Source of the DNA: Embleya scabrispora DSM 41855
GTDB lineage: Bacteria > Actinomycetota > Actinomycetes > Streptomycetales > Streptomycetaceae
NCBI RefSeq assembly: GCF_000372745.1
Contig: NZ_KB889683.1
Coordinates: 37,069-101,068, forward strand
DNA: 64,000 bases
Reading direction: 5' to 3'
A program made the position numbers and the translations under genes. Under the pieces are notes generated by a model that saw only the letters and a list, made by a program, of their open reading frames with translations, had not been told where the DNA came from and made no database searches. Position 1 is the first letter of the stretch. The number at the start of each line of letters is the position of its first letter. Shown piece by piece: positions 8,124-17,318 of this stretch.

Positions 8124-11100
8124 GTGGTGTCACGGGTACAGGTCGCGAACAAGGCTCTTCTGGTCGGACTGCTGTTCGAAGGCGCCGCCGTCGGCGATTT
8201 CGGCCGGGTCCGCCACCGCATCGGCGACGATGTGATCGGCGCGCTCCTCGGCGACCGAAAGCCCGCGCCGAGCCTGCGCGCGCTCGCCGCGCGCGATCCC
8301 GACCCGTGGATACGCCGCACCCTCGCGCACAACGGAACCGTGCTCACGCCGGCCGACCTCGCCGCGCTGCTCGAACAACCGGACCCGGTGGTCGACCGGA
8401 TCGTCTACGCACATCCCGAGGCCACCACCTGGATGCGCCGGGTCGTGCTCGCCCCCGGTCGCTACACCGAGACGCCGCATCCGTTGACCGCGCTGCACGA
8501 GGAATTGCTCGGCCTGCCCGCGGCGGGGGAACAACCGCGCGGGCTGGGCGCCGCCGTGGTCGCCGAACGACCCGATCTGGTCGCGCACGCGCTGCGGGTG
8601 TGCGCCGGCACACTGACCCCCGCCGAGGAGCTGCGCGGGCTGCTGTCGCTGAGCCGCCACGGCGGCACCGACCTGCTGCCCGAGGCGCTGCGACACGTGC
8701 GGCCTGAGGTGGCCGCGCTCGCCACCGGGCCGGTCGAGGCGACCGGAGCGGGCGAGGCGACCGGCGCACTCGACGCCCTGGCCGCCGCGGTGGCCGAGGC
8801 CGAGGGCCCCGTCGGGCTGATCGCCGAACTGCGCTCCGGAGGTCATCCCTCCACCTGGCGTCGGGAGATCGACTGGGCCGCGCTGCGGGACGAACAGCGG
8901 CGCGAGCCGCTGCCGGAGGCGGCCGCCGTACTGCTCGCCGCCGACCCGGACTGCCCCGAGGACCTGCTGGTCGCGCTGTACACCACACATCCGACGACGG
9001 TGGGCCCGGTGGCCCGGCCGGCGCTCGCGGTACTGCGGGCGGCGATCGACACCCCCAAGCACCCGGCGCTGGCCCGGATCGCCGCGCTCACCCGCGACCT
9101 GGCCGAGCCCGCCGACCTGGCCCGGATCCTGTACGAGGTGGCTCCCGCCCGGACCGCGGTCGCCGCGCTGGTCGAACTCCCGGAGTGTGCCGAGCTGCGC
9201 GAGTTGTCGCACCGACACCTGGGCGCCCACGCCGACCGCTGGAACACCCTGCGTGCGGTGCTGCCCCGGCATCGTGACGCGCTGCCGGCCCTGCTGGCGG
9301 GCATCGAGGCGGGCACCGTCACCGGACCGCCGGAGCAGGTCGGCGGCCCGCCGCCGACTCTGACCAAGCCGTTCCGGCACCTGCTGACCTGCGCCGATGC
9401 GGACGACCTGCGCGAGTTGTTGCCCGACCTGCCCGACGTCCTGGTCCGCGACCTGCTCTCCAGCGGATCGCTCCCGCGGCACGTGCACGAGGCGGCGATC
9501 ACCTCGACCGACCCGCGCGCGTGGGAGGCGATGGCCCGCAATGTCGGCCTGGACATCCGCGAGCTCGCCCGCCTGGTCGCCAAGCAGGTCCCGGCGGTGG
9601 ATGCCGCCGCCTATCTCAGCATGCGCTCGACCCCGTCGTTGCGCCGCACCATCGCCCGACGCCCCGCCCTGGACCCGGGTCTGCGCAGCGAGTTGCTCAC
9701 CCACGGCGACCGGCGCACCCTGCTTCCGCTGTTGGCGAGCGGCGAACCCGAACTGGCCGAGCGGGCCCTGTCGTTCGGCTGCCGCAAGATCGCCCAGCAG
9801 TACGCCTACGTCAGGGTGTGGGAGCGGCACGGCCCGGACGGCGTGCGCGCGCTCCTGGACAGCACCGGGACGGCCACCGCGGCGCAGATCCGCAAGCGGG
9901 TGGAGGCCGCGCTCAAGGCCGAGGACGGCCTGACCGACCTGCGCGCGAGCGGCGAACCGTACGACGACCCGGCCACGTTGCCGCACCGCTTCCAGACCCG
10001 GACCAGCCGCACGACCGTGCGCGATCTGGTGCACGAGCCGTACGCGCACGACTTCCCGCTGCTGATGGCGGCCAACCGCGAGGAGCCGTTCGCCTACGAG
10101 GCGATCGACGACCTGATCCGGCACGAGGACGCCACCGACGAGGATCGAGCGCGGTTGCGGCTGATGCTGGTCAACGCCCAACGCACGTACGCGCGCCGGT
10201 CGATCGACACCCCGCCGCTGGAGTGGCTGCGCTCCGAGCCGTTCAACCGGGACGAGGACTGGGTGAACGGGGCGGTGGAGCACGGCCTGCTCGATCCGGC
10301 CCGGTTGGTCGACGTGGCCCATCCGGCGCAGGCCGTGGTCCTGTCCGCGCACGGGCTGAGCCCGGAGGCCGTGCTGGCTCCGATGCGGGCCCGGTTGGCC
10401 GAGCTGACCCGGGAGCATCTCGCGGGCCACACCGAGGCGTTGGCCGTCGCGGTCGGCCTGATCGACGGCTTCTCCGGGTCGCTCGCCGAGCTGATCGTGC
10501 TGGCCGGCCAGGCCGCGGGTCCGCGCCCCGAGGCCGAGGAGTTGGCTCGGGCGGACGCCGCGGCGCTGGAGGTCGCGCGGCGCGAGGCGGCCGAGACGGC
10601 GAACAGCGAGCAGGTGTCCACGCCCGCGGCGACGGCCGGGCGGGCCAAGGCGGGCCGGGCCGCCGAGTTCGATCGCACCTCCCCACTGGTGGCGGCGCAT
10701 CTGCTGCGCACGATGGCGGCGGGGTCGGACCCGGAACTCGGGCCGGATTCCGCCCCGGTGCCGGACGATCCGAGCGTGCTCGCGGCACTGGCGTCGGTGC
10801 GGATCGTCGACACGCCGGGGTACGAGTTCCCGAGTTGGCTCTACGAGGCGTGCTTCGGCAGCGATTCGGTGCAGCCGCGGGTGGCCCTGGGGCGCCGGGT
10901 GTTCGACGAGTCGGTGGCCAACGACCTGATCGACCTCGGCGAGCCCGAGGTATTGGCGGCGATGGCCGAGAACAAGGACCTGGAGGAGCCGACGAGGGAT
11001 CGACTCGCCTCGATCCTGGCCGGCACCCCGGCCGAACGCCCGGAGCGGTACCCGACGAAGGACACCTGGCCGGGCCCGAGCCGGCCCGGTTCGTATCTGC

Positions 11101-12773
11101 GCTGGATCGGCGAGTACTTCCACGAAAAGCGGGACGGCGGCGACTTCCTGGCCGAGGGCGCCTATCGGCACGGCTTCGTCGGGCCGATCGACGTGCTCGG
11201 TGTGCTGCCCGCGCGGGCGCTGACCCCGCTGCCCAGGAGGTGGCGCTCGCGGATCGTGGCGGGTCCGCTGAACCGGGCGGTGGAGGCGCTGGTCGCCGAG
11301 CGGTTGGGCGTCGACCCGGAACGGTGGTTGGCCGCGCTGATCGCGATGGACTCCGCCGGCGACCGCTCGTTGCCCGAACTCCTGGACGCGGCCGCGCGGT
11401 CGGGGGCCGACGGGGACGGTGATTGGCAGCGGGTCGAGTCGCCGATCACGATCGAGTTCGCCGCGGCCCACGCGAACACCTGGCGGATTCGCCGCGGTTG
11501 GCGGTGGCCGGCCGGCGACCTGCTGCTGCGCGCGTCGCCCGAGGCGCTCACGGTGGTGCTGCCTCGCCTCGGCGAGCACGCCTACCCCACGCTGTGGGCG
11601 TACGCGCGCCACGCCGAACACGCGTCGCGCGCGATGGACGAGTACCCGTTCCTGGCGAACGACCGGGCCGCGCTGCGGATCATGGCGGCCTGGCGCCGCG
11701 ACGCCGACGTCCGGGCCCGGTTGTTGCGGCTGGACGACCCGGAGTTGAACGCGGACCTGTACGGGACGCCGCTGGTGCGCGAGGGCGTCGCGGTGCGCCG
11801 AGCGGTGTTGTCCCGAGTGCCGCGGGGGCGGCCCGCGAGCGGGCCGACGGATCTGCTCCCGCTGGATCCGGCGCTGCGCGAGCGGTTGCTGGTCGACCAT
11901 CGGGCCACCGGGTCGGTGCTGCCGGCGCTGCGGATCAAGGTCGAGGCGGCCGACCCGGAGCTGATCGAGCACACCCTGCGCCAGTTGGGCAAGAAGGGCT
12001 CGCTGCTGGACCGACTCCTGGGCCTGCGGGGCCTGTTGCGGTACGGCGGCGCGGCGCGCATCGGCGAGCTGGTCGAGCAGGGCGTGCTCGGTGCGACGGC
12101 CGGCCGGGTGGTGGTCAAGGCACTCGCGACGGCCGATCCGGACGCGGCGCTGACCGAGCGGATCGACCGCGAGCGGGCCGGCGACAAGCTGGTGGCCAAG
12201 CTGCGCAGGTGCTTCGGGACGACCGACACCGACGAGGTGCTCGACCTGCCCTATCTGCGCGACTGGGACCTGATCGTCGCCGAGCACGAGCGGGAGCCGT
12301 TCCCGGCCGAGGTGCTGAACCGGCTCGTGCTCCAGCCGGATTCGCCCGCGCGGCTGCTCGAACTGGGGCCGGTGTACTACCGGGTGGCCCTGAACGCGGC
12401 GTCCCTGGACGCCGAGCACGCGCGCGCCTCGGTCGCCTTCGGGAACAACACCCTGGGCGACGCCGTGTGGTACATAACGTTGGACAACCTGGTCACGGCC
12501 GGCCTGCTGACCGGCCACGACCTGGTGCACGTCGCCCGGGGTGCCGGCTCGGTGCTGCGCTGGATCGCCGAGGCCGCCCATCGCATCGACGTCGAACCGC
12601 CCATCCGCGCGGCCGCGACCGAGGCCCGGGCGGAGATCGCCGCCCTGCTCGAGACCCGTCTCGGCACCGACCCGACGGCATGGGCCCCGGTCTTCGCCGC
12701 CCTCGCCGGCTGCGACCCCACCTGGTCCCCGGAAGCCCCGGGCTCCACCGTCGCGGCCCTGTTGACCCGCTGA
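8124..12773 (+). CDS. Very large helical-repeat protein of unknown function (1,549 aa)
   Basis: The frame opens with tandem GTG codons at 8124 and 8127; upstream GGGG (8116-8119) is a weak ribosome-binding site. The composition is balanced and soluble, with no signal peptide or membrane segment. The protein is almost wholly alpha-helical by eye and carries many degenerate 30-50-residue units rich in Leu, Ala, Asp and Arg of the type LAARDPDPWIRRTLAHN, recalling HEAT or variant leucine-rich repeats. I see no catalytic motif. A linker rich in Ala and Glu around residues 800-870 separates two halves. A palindromic terminator follows eight bases after the stop. An antisense frame of nearly equal length exists but has shadow-like Gln/His/Gly-rich composition. 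I do not recognise the family; a scaffold or protein-interaction role is only an inference. Confidence 0.8.
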   Translation: MVSRVQVANKALLVGLLFEGAAVGDFGRVRHRIGDDVIGALLGDRKPAPSLRALAARDPDPWIRRTLAHNGTVLTPADLAALLEQPDPVVDRIVYAHPEATTWMRRVVLAPGRYTETPHPLTALHEELLGLPAAGEQPRGLGAAVVAERPDLVAHALRVCAGTLTPAEELRGLLSLSRHGGTDLLPEALRHVRPEVAALATGPVEATGAGEATGALDALAAAVAEAEGPVGLIAELRSGGHPSTWRREIDWAALRDEQRREPLPEAAAVLLAADPDCPEDLLVALYTTHPTTVGPVARPALAVLRAAIDTPKHPALARIAALTRDLAEPADLARILYEVAPARTAVAALVELPECAELRELSHRHLGAHADRWNTLRAVLPRHRDALPALLAGIEAGTVTGPPEQVGGPPPTLTKPFRHLLTCADADDLRELLPDLPDVLVRDLLSSGSLPRHVHEAAITSTDPRAWEAMARNVGLDIRELARLVAKQVPAVDAAAYLSMRSTPSLRRTIARRPALDPGLRSELLTHGDRRTLLPLLASGEPELAERALSFGCRKIAQQYAYVRVWERHGPDGVRALLDSTGTATAAQIRKRVEAALKAEDGLTDLRASGEPYDDPATLPHRFQTRTSRTTVRDLVHEPYAHDFPLLMAANREEPFAYEAIDDLIRHEDATDEDRARLRLMLVNAQRTYARRSIDTPPLEWLRSEPFNRDEDWVNGAVEHGLLDPARLVDVAHPAQAVVLSAHGLSPEAVLAPMRARLAELTREHLAGHTEALAVAVGLIDGFSGSLAELIVLAGQAAGPRPEAEELARADAAALEVARREAAETANSEQVSTPAATAGRAKAGRAAEFDRTSPLVAAHLLRTMAAGSDPELGPDSAPVPDDPSVLAALASVRIVDTPGYEFPSWLYEACFGSDSVQPRVALGRRVFDESVANDLIDLGEPEVLAAMAENKDLEEPTRDRLASILAGTPAERPERYPTKDTWPGPSRPGSYLRWIGEYFHEKRDGGDFLAEGAYRHGFVGPIDVLGVLPARALTPLPRRWRSRIVAGPLNRAVEALVAERLGVDPERWLAALIAMDSAGDRSLPELLDAAARSGADGDGDWQRVESPITIEFAAAHANTWRIRRGWRWPAGDLLLRASPEALTVVLPRLGEHAYPTLWAYARHAEHASRAMDEYPFLANDRAALRIMAAWRRDADVRARLLRLDDPELNADLYGTPLVREGVAVRRAVLSRVPRGRPASGPTDLLPLDPALRERLLVDHRATGSVLPALRIKVEAADPELIEHTLRQLGKKGSLLDRLLGLRGLLRYGGAARIGELVEQGVLGATAGRVVVKALATADPDAALTERIDRERAGDKLVAKLRRCFGTTDTDEVLDLPYLRDWDLIVAEHEREPFPAEVLNRLVLQPDSPARLLELGPVYYRVALNAASLDAEHARASVAFGNNTLGDAVWYITLDNLVTAGLLTGHDLVHVARGAGSVLRWIAEAAHRIDVEPPIRAAATEARAEIAALLETRLGTDPTAWAPVFAALAGCDPTWSPEAPGSTVAALLTR

Positions 12774-12780
12774 CCGCGTG

Positions 12781-12810
12781 CCCGCCATCCACCGATCGGT
12801 GGATGGCGGG
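12781..12810 (+). terminator. Perfect 30-bp palindrome, terminator of the giant ORF
   Basis: Two 15-base arms (CCCGCCATCCACCGA and its exact complement) abut without a spacer, starting 8 nt after the TGA of the 1,549-residue gene and about 90 nt before the DNA ligase gene. In RNA it would fold as a hairpin with a GAUC loop. No U-tract follows. Confidence 0.65.
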
Positions 12811-12897
12811 TGCCCGGCGGTGGAGGGCCCGGACGGAACGTGGACCGTTCGGGTGAGCGGGCGTGTACCCGGCCGCTGCGGCGACCACGTTCACCCC

Positions 12898-13848
12898 ATG
12901 GCCGATCTGCCGGTGTATCCGCCCATGCTCGCCACCGCGGGCACGCTGCCGCCGGCCGCCGAGGACGATCGCTGGGCGTACGAGACCAAGTTGGACGGTC
13001 AGCGATGTGTCGGCTACCTGCCGGGTGACGGCACGGTGGTGTTGCGGTCGCGCTCGGGAGCGGACATCACCGCGGCCTATCCGGAGTTGCACGCGCTGGG
13101 TACGGCGCTCGGTACCCGCTCGGCGGTGCTGGACGGCGAGGTGGTCGCCCTGGACGAGCGCGGGCACAGCAACTTTCAGCGCCTGCAGCCCCGGATGGGA
13201 TTGGCCGAACACTTGGGCGAGGTGGCTCGGATGCGCGATCGGGTGCCCGTCCGGTTGCTCCTGTTCGACGTGCTGTTCCTGGCCGGCGGGTCGCTGATCC
13301 GCCGCCCGTACGCGGATCGGCGCCGGGTGCTCGACGGGCTCGATCTGCGCGGCCCGCACTGGTCCACACCGGCCGCGTTGGTCGGGCACGGCGAGGCGGC
13401 GCTCGCGGCGACCCGGGCGGAGGGCCTGGAGGGGCTGGTCTGCAAGCGCCTGGACTCGGTGTACACGCCGGGCGAGCGCTCGCCGAACTGGGTGAAGGTG
13501 CGGCACGTGCACACCCTGGACGTGATCGTGGGCGGCTGGGTCCCCGGGCGCGGTCGGCTCACCGGGTTGCCCGGCGCGCTGTTGGTGGGGGTGCGCGAGG
13601 AAGGCGTGTTGCGCTACGTCGGCGCGGTGGGCACGGGTTTCGCCGATCGGGATCGGGTCGTGCTCGGCGAGTTGTTGCGGGTGTCCGCGATCGACACGTG
13701 CCCGTTCACACCCCGGCCGCAGGTGGCAGACGCGCGCTGGGTGTTGCCGCGACTGGTCGGCGAGGTCCGGTATGCGATGCGCACCCGCGCGGGCCTGCTG
13801 CGCCATCCCTCCTGGCACCGGCTGCGCCCGGACCTGGCCGAGGACTGA
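12898..13848 (+). CDS. ATP-dependent DNA ligase (LigC/LigD ligase-domain type)
   Basis: The product has 316 residues from ATG 12898 (MADLPVYPPMLATAG). Motif I is YETKLDGQRC with the adenylated Lys at residue 31. Motif III is VLDGEVVALDERG, motif IV EGLVCKRLDSVY and motif V WVKVR. A C-terminal OB-fold (VGGWVPGRGRLTGLPGALLVGV) completes the enzyme. It seals nicks with ATP and corresponds to the ligase module of bacterial non-homologous end joining. The polymerase module lies immediately downstream on the opposite strand. No Ku gene and no phosphoesterase module are visible in this window. A longer in-frame start at 12778 would translate through the palindrome and is unlikely. Confidence 0.92.
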   Translation: MADLPVYPPMLATAGTLPPAAEDDRWAYETKLDGQRCVGYLPGDGTVVLRSRSGADITAAYPELHALGTALGTRSAVLDGEVVALDERGHSNFQRLQPRMGLAEHLGEVARMRDRVPVRLLLFDVLFLAGGSLIRRPYADRRRVLDGLDLRGPHWSTPAALVGHGEAALAATRAEGLEGLVCKRLDSVYTPGERSPNWVKVRHVHTLDVIVGGWVPGRGRLTGLPGALLVGVREEGVLRYVGAVGTGFADRDRVVLGELLRVSAIDTCPFTPRPQVADARWVLPRLVGEVRYAMRTRAGLLRHPSWHRLRPDLAED

Positions 13849-13941
13849 ACGGCACCACCCGATCGGGCGGGCGAGCCCTGCGCACCGCCGACCCCGTGGC
13901 CGGCGGGTCCTGAGCCCGGTGAACCCGGCGCCCGAAGCGTC

Positions 13942-14823
13942 CTACGGCAACCGCCCGGTAGTCTCGGCGGCCAGCAGCGGCGCGAACCCGTCGCCGTCCC
14001 GGGCCACCCGCTCCAGCACCTGCGCCGGGCCGAACACCAGGTCCGCGTCCGACTCGATCTCGGCCCAGGTCACCGGTGCCGACACGGTCGGCTCGGGCTG
14101 GGCTCGCAGCGTGTACGGCGCGGCGGTGGTCTTCGCGCTCGCGTTCTGGCTCCAGTCCACGAATACGTGGTCGGCGCGCAGGTTCTTGGCCATCCGGTGC
14201 ACGACCAGTTCCGGGTGCTCCCGCTCCAGGCGCATCGCGAGCGCCTTGGCGTACCCGCCGACCGCCGCCTCCGATGTCGGCTCCAGGGCCGCGTACAGAT
14301 GCAGCCCCTTGCTGCCCGAGGTCTTCGCCACACAGGTCAGCCCGTCCGCCGCCAGCAGGTCGCGGGCCAGCAGCGCGACCCGGCGACACTCGGGCATACC
14401 CGCGCCCGGACCGGGGTCCAGGTCCAGGACGAGCCGATCGTGGCGGTCCGGGTCGGCGCCCCACTGCGGCACATGGATCTCGATCGCGGCCAGGTTGGCC
14501 GCCCACATCAGGGCGGCCAGTGAGTCGACGTCGACCTGATCGCGGCTCTCGTCCCGGCCGGCCACCTCGATGGTGCGCACCCAGTCGGGCGCACCGGGCG
14601 GCACGTGTTTGTTGTAGAAGCGGCTGCCGCCGTCCACGCCGTCCGGATAGCGGACGAATGTGGCCGGGCGTCCGGTGACGTGTGGGAGCAGGACCGGGGC
14701 GATCCTGGCGTAGTAGTCCAGCGCCCGGCCCTTGGTGTATCCGGTTCGAGGCCACCACACCTTGTCGAGGTGGGTGAGGGTCAGCGAACGTCCGTCGACT
14801 GTCGTGGCGATACGGTCCGGCAT
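13942..14823 (-). CDS. LigD-type primase-polymerase (PolDom)
   Basis: I choose ATG 14823 (MPDRIATTVDGRSLTLTHLD), preceded at good spacing by GGGGGACC, giving 293 residues. The frame extends upstream but without family similarity. Hallmarks of the archaeo-eukaryotic primase-like polymerase of LigD are HLDKVWWPRTGYTKG, the RYPDGVDG block, the catalytic LVLDLDPGPG (Asp-x-Asp), TSGSKGLHLYA and VFVDWSQNASAKTT. The enzyme fills gaps with ribo- or deoxyribonucleotides during end joining. It converges on the ATP-dependent ligase with about 90 bp between the stops, so LigD is split into separate polypeptides here. Confidence 0.93.
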   Translation of the reverse strand: MPDRIATTVDGRSLTLTHLDKVWWPRTGYTKGRALDYYARIAPVLLPHVTGRPATFVRYPDGVDGGSRFYNKHVPPGAPDWVRTIEVAGRDESRDQVDVDSLAALMWAANLAAIEIHVPQWGADPDRHDRLVLDLDPGPGAGMPECRRVALLARDLLAADGLTCVAKTSGSKGLHLYAALEPTSEAAVGGYAKALAMRLEREHPELVVHRMAKNLRADHVFVDWSQNASAKTTAAPYTLRAQPEPTVSAPVTWAEIESDADLVFGPAQVLERVARDGDGFAPLLAAETTGRLP

Positions 14824-14906
14824 ACCGAGAGGGTCCCCCGACGCCGTGTTTCGATGCATGGGGTCGACATGGGGTCGACCGATCGCCGGGCGGCCTCTCG
14901 CGGACC

Positions 14907-15185
14907 TCACTCGTTCGGGAAGGCCGCCATCCGCTCGTCCAAGGGCACCGGCTCCTCGGCGATGCCGTCCGCCGAACCGCTCGCGAACCGTGCGCACACC
15001 CCTCGGCAGGCGAAGGTCTGCCGACCCTCCACGTGTCCGACCGGCACCGCGTCGTGCGCGGGTCGGTCCGCTGCGGCCCGCAGGTCGCGGCCGCACATCG
15101 TGCAGGCCAGACCGTAGGTCATCTCGACCGTGGTCTCCGGTCGAGCGCTTCGGCGGTGTCCCGCGATCGAGTGCTGTGAGTACAT
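14907..15185 (-). CDS. Small four-cysteine (putative zinc-binding) protein
   Basis: The product has 92 residues from ATG 15185, with AGAGGA seven bases upstream. Its core has two cysteine pairs, LACTMCGRDL near residue 30 and FACRGVCARF near residue 60, typical of a small zinc ribbon, and an acidic tail ending EPVPLDERMAAFPNE. A shorter start (ATG 15122) just before the first pair is possible. It has no partner on its strand; the polymerase gene lies about 80 bp downstream in the same direction, so co-transcription is conceivable. The function is unknown. Confidence 0.6.
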   Translation of the reverse strand: MYSQHSIAGHRRSARPETTVEMTYGLACTMCGRDLRAAADRPAHDAVPVGHVEGRQTFACRGVCARFASGSADGIAEEPVPLDERMAAFPNE

Positions 15186-15385
15186 GGGTTCGAATCCTCT
15201 GGTCGGTCTGGTGCGCGGATGTCCGGATCGCCGCAGACGACGCCGCCATGGTTGACGGCATACGAGGTGCCCTCGGTCTCCCCAAAGTACTCCTACCGTT
15301 CCACCGTCCAGACCCCTGCACAAAATCGTTTCGACATCGCGTCGGGACCGATTCGGCCCGCCGCGCGCCGACCTCCGGGCGCGGC

Positions 15386-15416
15386 GACGGGGCCCGTCGC
15401 ATGGACGGGCCCCGTC
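15386..15416 (-). terminator. Hairpin terminator
   Basis: A 13-bp perfect stem (GACGGGGCCCGTC at 15386-15398 and its complement at 15404-15416, 5-nt loop) follows the small membrane protein gene by about 25 bp. Confidence 0.7.
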
Positions 15417-15440
15417 TCCGGTGGTTCGGCGACGCGTCGG

Positions 15441-15611
15441 CTACCAGCGGTACCAACGCCCGCGACGACCACCCGCGCCGGCGCTGCGGAAGACGAACCC
15501 GAGGGCCCAGAGCACCAGTACGACGACGGCTATCCACCAGAGAGCCTTGAGGGCGAATCCTGCACCGAACAGGATCAAAGCGAGCAAAAGCACTACAAGC
15601 AGCGGAATCAT
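15441..15611 (-). CDS. Small hydrophobic membrane protein (lmo0937/DUF5670-like)
   Basis: The product has 56 residues from ATG 15611, preceded by GGAGGTGG. It is nearly all membrane: one hydrophobic segment (IPLLVVLLLALILFGAGF), a short KALWW turn and a second segment (IAVVVLVLWALGFVF), then a basic aromatic tail (GGRRGRWYRW). This arrangement matches the widespread small hydrophobic proteins of actinomycetes and Listeria that are often stress-induced. The upstream extension in the same frame lacks a ribosome-binding site and is not used. Confidence 0.8.
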   Translation of the reverse strand: MIPLLVVLLLALILFGAGFALKALWWIAVVVLVLWALGFVFRSAGAGGRRGRWYRW

Positions 15612-15675
15612 CGTGAACCACCTCCGCTCGGACGTCTGCCCCGGAAGGCGGGGTTCACGCGGTGCGATCGCAAAG

Positions 15676-17169
15676 TTATTCGACGGCGCCCGCACCCGAG
15701 TCGGGCTCCTCGGTGCCCGCCGGCGCACCCGCGCGCAGCTCCGCGGCCACCCGTGCGCCGATCTCCCGGACCACGTGCGCGAACAGTTCGACGTCCGCCG
15801 CGGTGGTCCGCCAGTTCACGATCGCCGGGCGCAGTGCGACCCGGCCCTCGTACACGGTGGTGCCGGCGTACACCCGGCCGTCCTCGTTGAGTTCGGCGCC
15901 GAGCCGGCGGTTCAGCTCGTCGAGTTCGGCCTCGCCGAGCACGGCGTCGGGGCGGTAGCGCAGGCACACCACACACAGCCGTACCGGCGCCAGCAGTTCC
16001 AGATCGGGGGCCTCCTCGGCCAGCGCGCCGAGGTGGTTCGCCAGGTCGTTGTGCCGCTCGATCATCGCCCGGTATCCGGCCCTGCCGTACGCGCGCAGCG
16101 TGGCCCAGATCGGCAACGCCCGTGCTCGGCGCGAGGATTCGGGGCCGAGCGAGGCGTAGTTGAGGTGCGTGTCGCCGGCGCCGGGCAGGTACGGGGCGTT
16201 CCACGCGCCGAATGCCCTGCCCATCAGCTCGGCGTCGCGCACGAAGGCGAAGCCGCTCTCGTAGGGCACGTTGAGCCACTTGTGCCCGTCGGAGGCGACC
16301 GAGTGCGCCCGTTCGACGCCCCGGACCAGGTGCCGCAGCCGCGGCGAGACCCCGGCGAACAGGCCGAACGCACCGTCCACATGCAGCCACGCGCCGTAGC
16401 GCCGGGCCAGGTCGGCGAGCGCGTCGATCGGGTCGAAGTCGCCGGTGTCGACCCCGCCCGCGGTGGCGATGAGCACCGCGGGTCCGTCGATCTCGATCAG
16501 CGCCCGCTCCATCGCGTCGATGTCCACCCGGCCCGCGTCGTCGCGCGCGCACACCCGCAGCGTGTCCCGCCCGCAGCCCAGGATCTGCAACGCCTTGCGA
16601 TTGCTGGGATGTACGTAACCGCTCGCCAGCACCGGCATGGTCGGCAGTCCGGCGAGCCCGTCGGCGCTCACGTCGACGCCGTGCCGCGCGGCCCACCAGT
16701 GGCGGGCGCAGGTGAGCGCGGTGAGATTGGCGAAGGTGGCGCTGGGGGTGAGCACGCCGCCGTACGCGTCGGGCAGCCCGAACAGGTCCTTGAGCCAGCC
16801 GAGCACCACCGTCTCGGTCTCGGTCGCGAGGGGCGACGCGGCCCACAGGCCGGCCGGCTGGTCCAGCAGCGCGGTGATCCAGTCGCCGGCCTGCGCGGCG
16901 GGCGTGGCGCCGCCGACGACGAAGTGGAAGAACCGCGGACCCGAGGACTGCATCGCGGCTCGGGTGCCGACGTCGAGCAGTTCCTCGACGGCGGCCAGCG
17001 TGCCGTCGCCACGCTCGGGCAGCGGACCGCCCAACCGGTCGAAGAGCACGTCGGCGGCCGGCTCCCGGACCGGCAGCTCGGGAAGCGCCTCCAGGTAGGG
17101 CCCGGCGGCCTTGGCCACCAGGTCGAGGGCGAGCCGGGCGAGGTCGCGTTCGTGGAGGGGGTCAGCCAT
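15676..17169 (-). CDS. PLP-dependent group II decarboxylase family protein
   Basis: This 497-residue protein matches the glutamate/aromatic-amino-acid decarboxylase family (PF00282). The PLP lysine is K297 in SVASDGHKWLN, the cofactor-binding Asp is D265 in WLHVDGAFG, and TPSATFANLTAL (near 141) binds phosphate. The start at ATG 17169 (MADPLHERDL) fits the family. It acts in the cytosol on an amino acid or related amine; the actual substrate (aromatic amino acid, diaminobutyrate or other) is not clear from motifs. It is divergent from the acetyltransferase gene and ends 65 bp from the small membrane protein gene. Confidence 0.88.
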   Translation of the reverse strand: MADPLHERDLARLALDLVAKAAGPYLEALPELPVREPAADVLFDRLGGPLPERGDGTLAAVEELLDVGTRAAMQSSGPRFFHFVVGGATPAAQAGDWITALLDQPAGLWAASPLATETETVVLGWLKDLFGLPDAYGGVLTPSATFANLTALTCARHWWAARHGVDVSADGLAGLPTMPVLASGYVHPSNRKALQILGCGRDTLRVCARDDAGRVDIDAMERALIEIDGPAVLIATAGGVDTGDFDPIDALADLARRYGAWLHVDGAFGLFAGVSPRLRHLVRGVERAHSVASDGHKWLNVPYESGFAFVRDAELMGRAFGAWNAPYLPGAGDTHLNYASLGPESSRRARALPIWATLRAYGRAGYRAMIERHNDLANHLGALAEEAPDLELLAPVRLCVVCLRYRPDAVLGEAELDELNRRLGAELNEDGRVYAGTTVYEGRVALRPAIVNWRTTAADVELFAHVVREIGARVAAELRAGAPAGTEEPDSGAGAVE

Positions 17170-17318
17170 ACCGGCAGGGGATCACGCGAACCCGGTCCGC
17201 GTCGAGTATCTCCGTTCCGGGCAAGGTCGTTGACGGCTCATCAGGGCGGCGGAGCGTGGGCGTGCGCGGCGCGGGGAAGGCCCGCTGCGGGGGGCGATGA
17301 CCTCTGTCTGGAGGAAGC

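Noticed and set aside
8130..12788. Antisense open frame of 1,552 codons opposite the giant gene
   Set aside because: Its translation is rich in Gln, His, Gly and Arg with no domain-like pattern, as expected for the complement of a high-G+C gene; the rightward frame has balanced composition and a terminator after its stop.
15183..15200. GGTTCGAATCC resembling the T-arm of a tRNA
   Set aside because: Flanking bases do not pair as a five-base T-stem and no acceptor, D or anticodon arm can be built around it; it is the leader of the four-Cys protein gene on the other strand.
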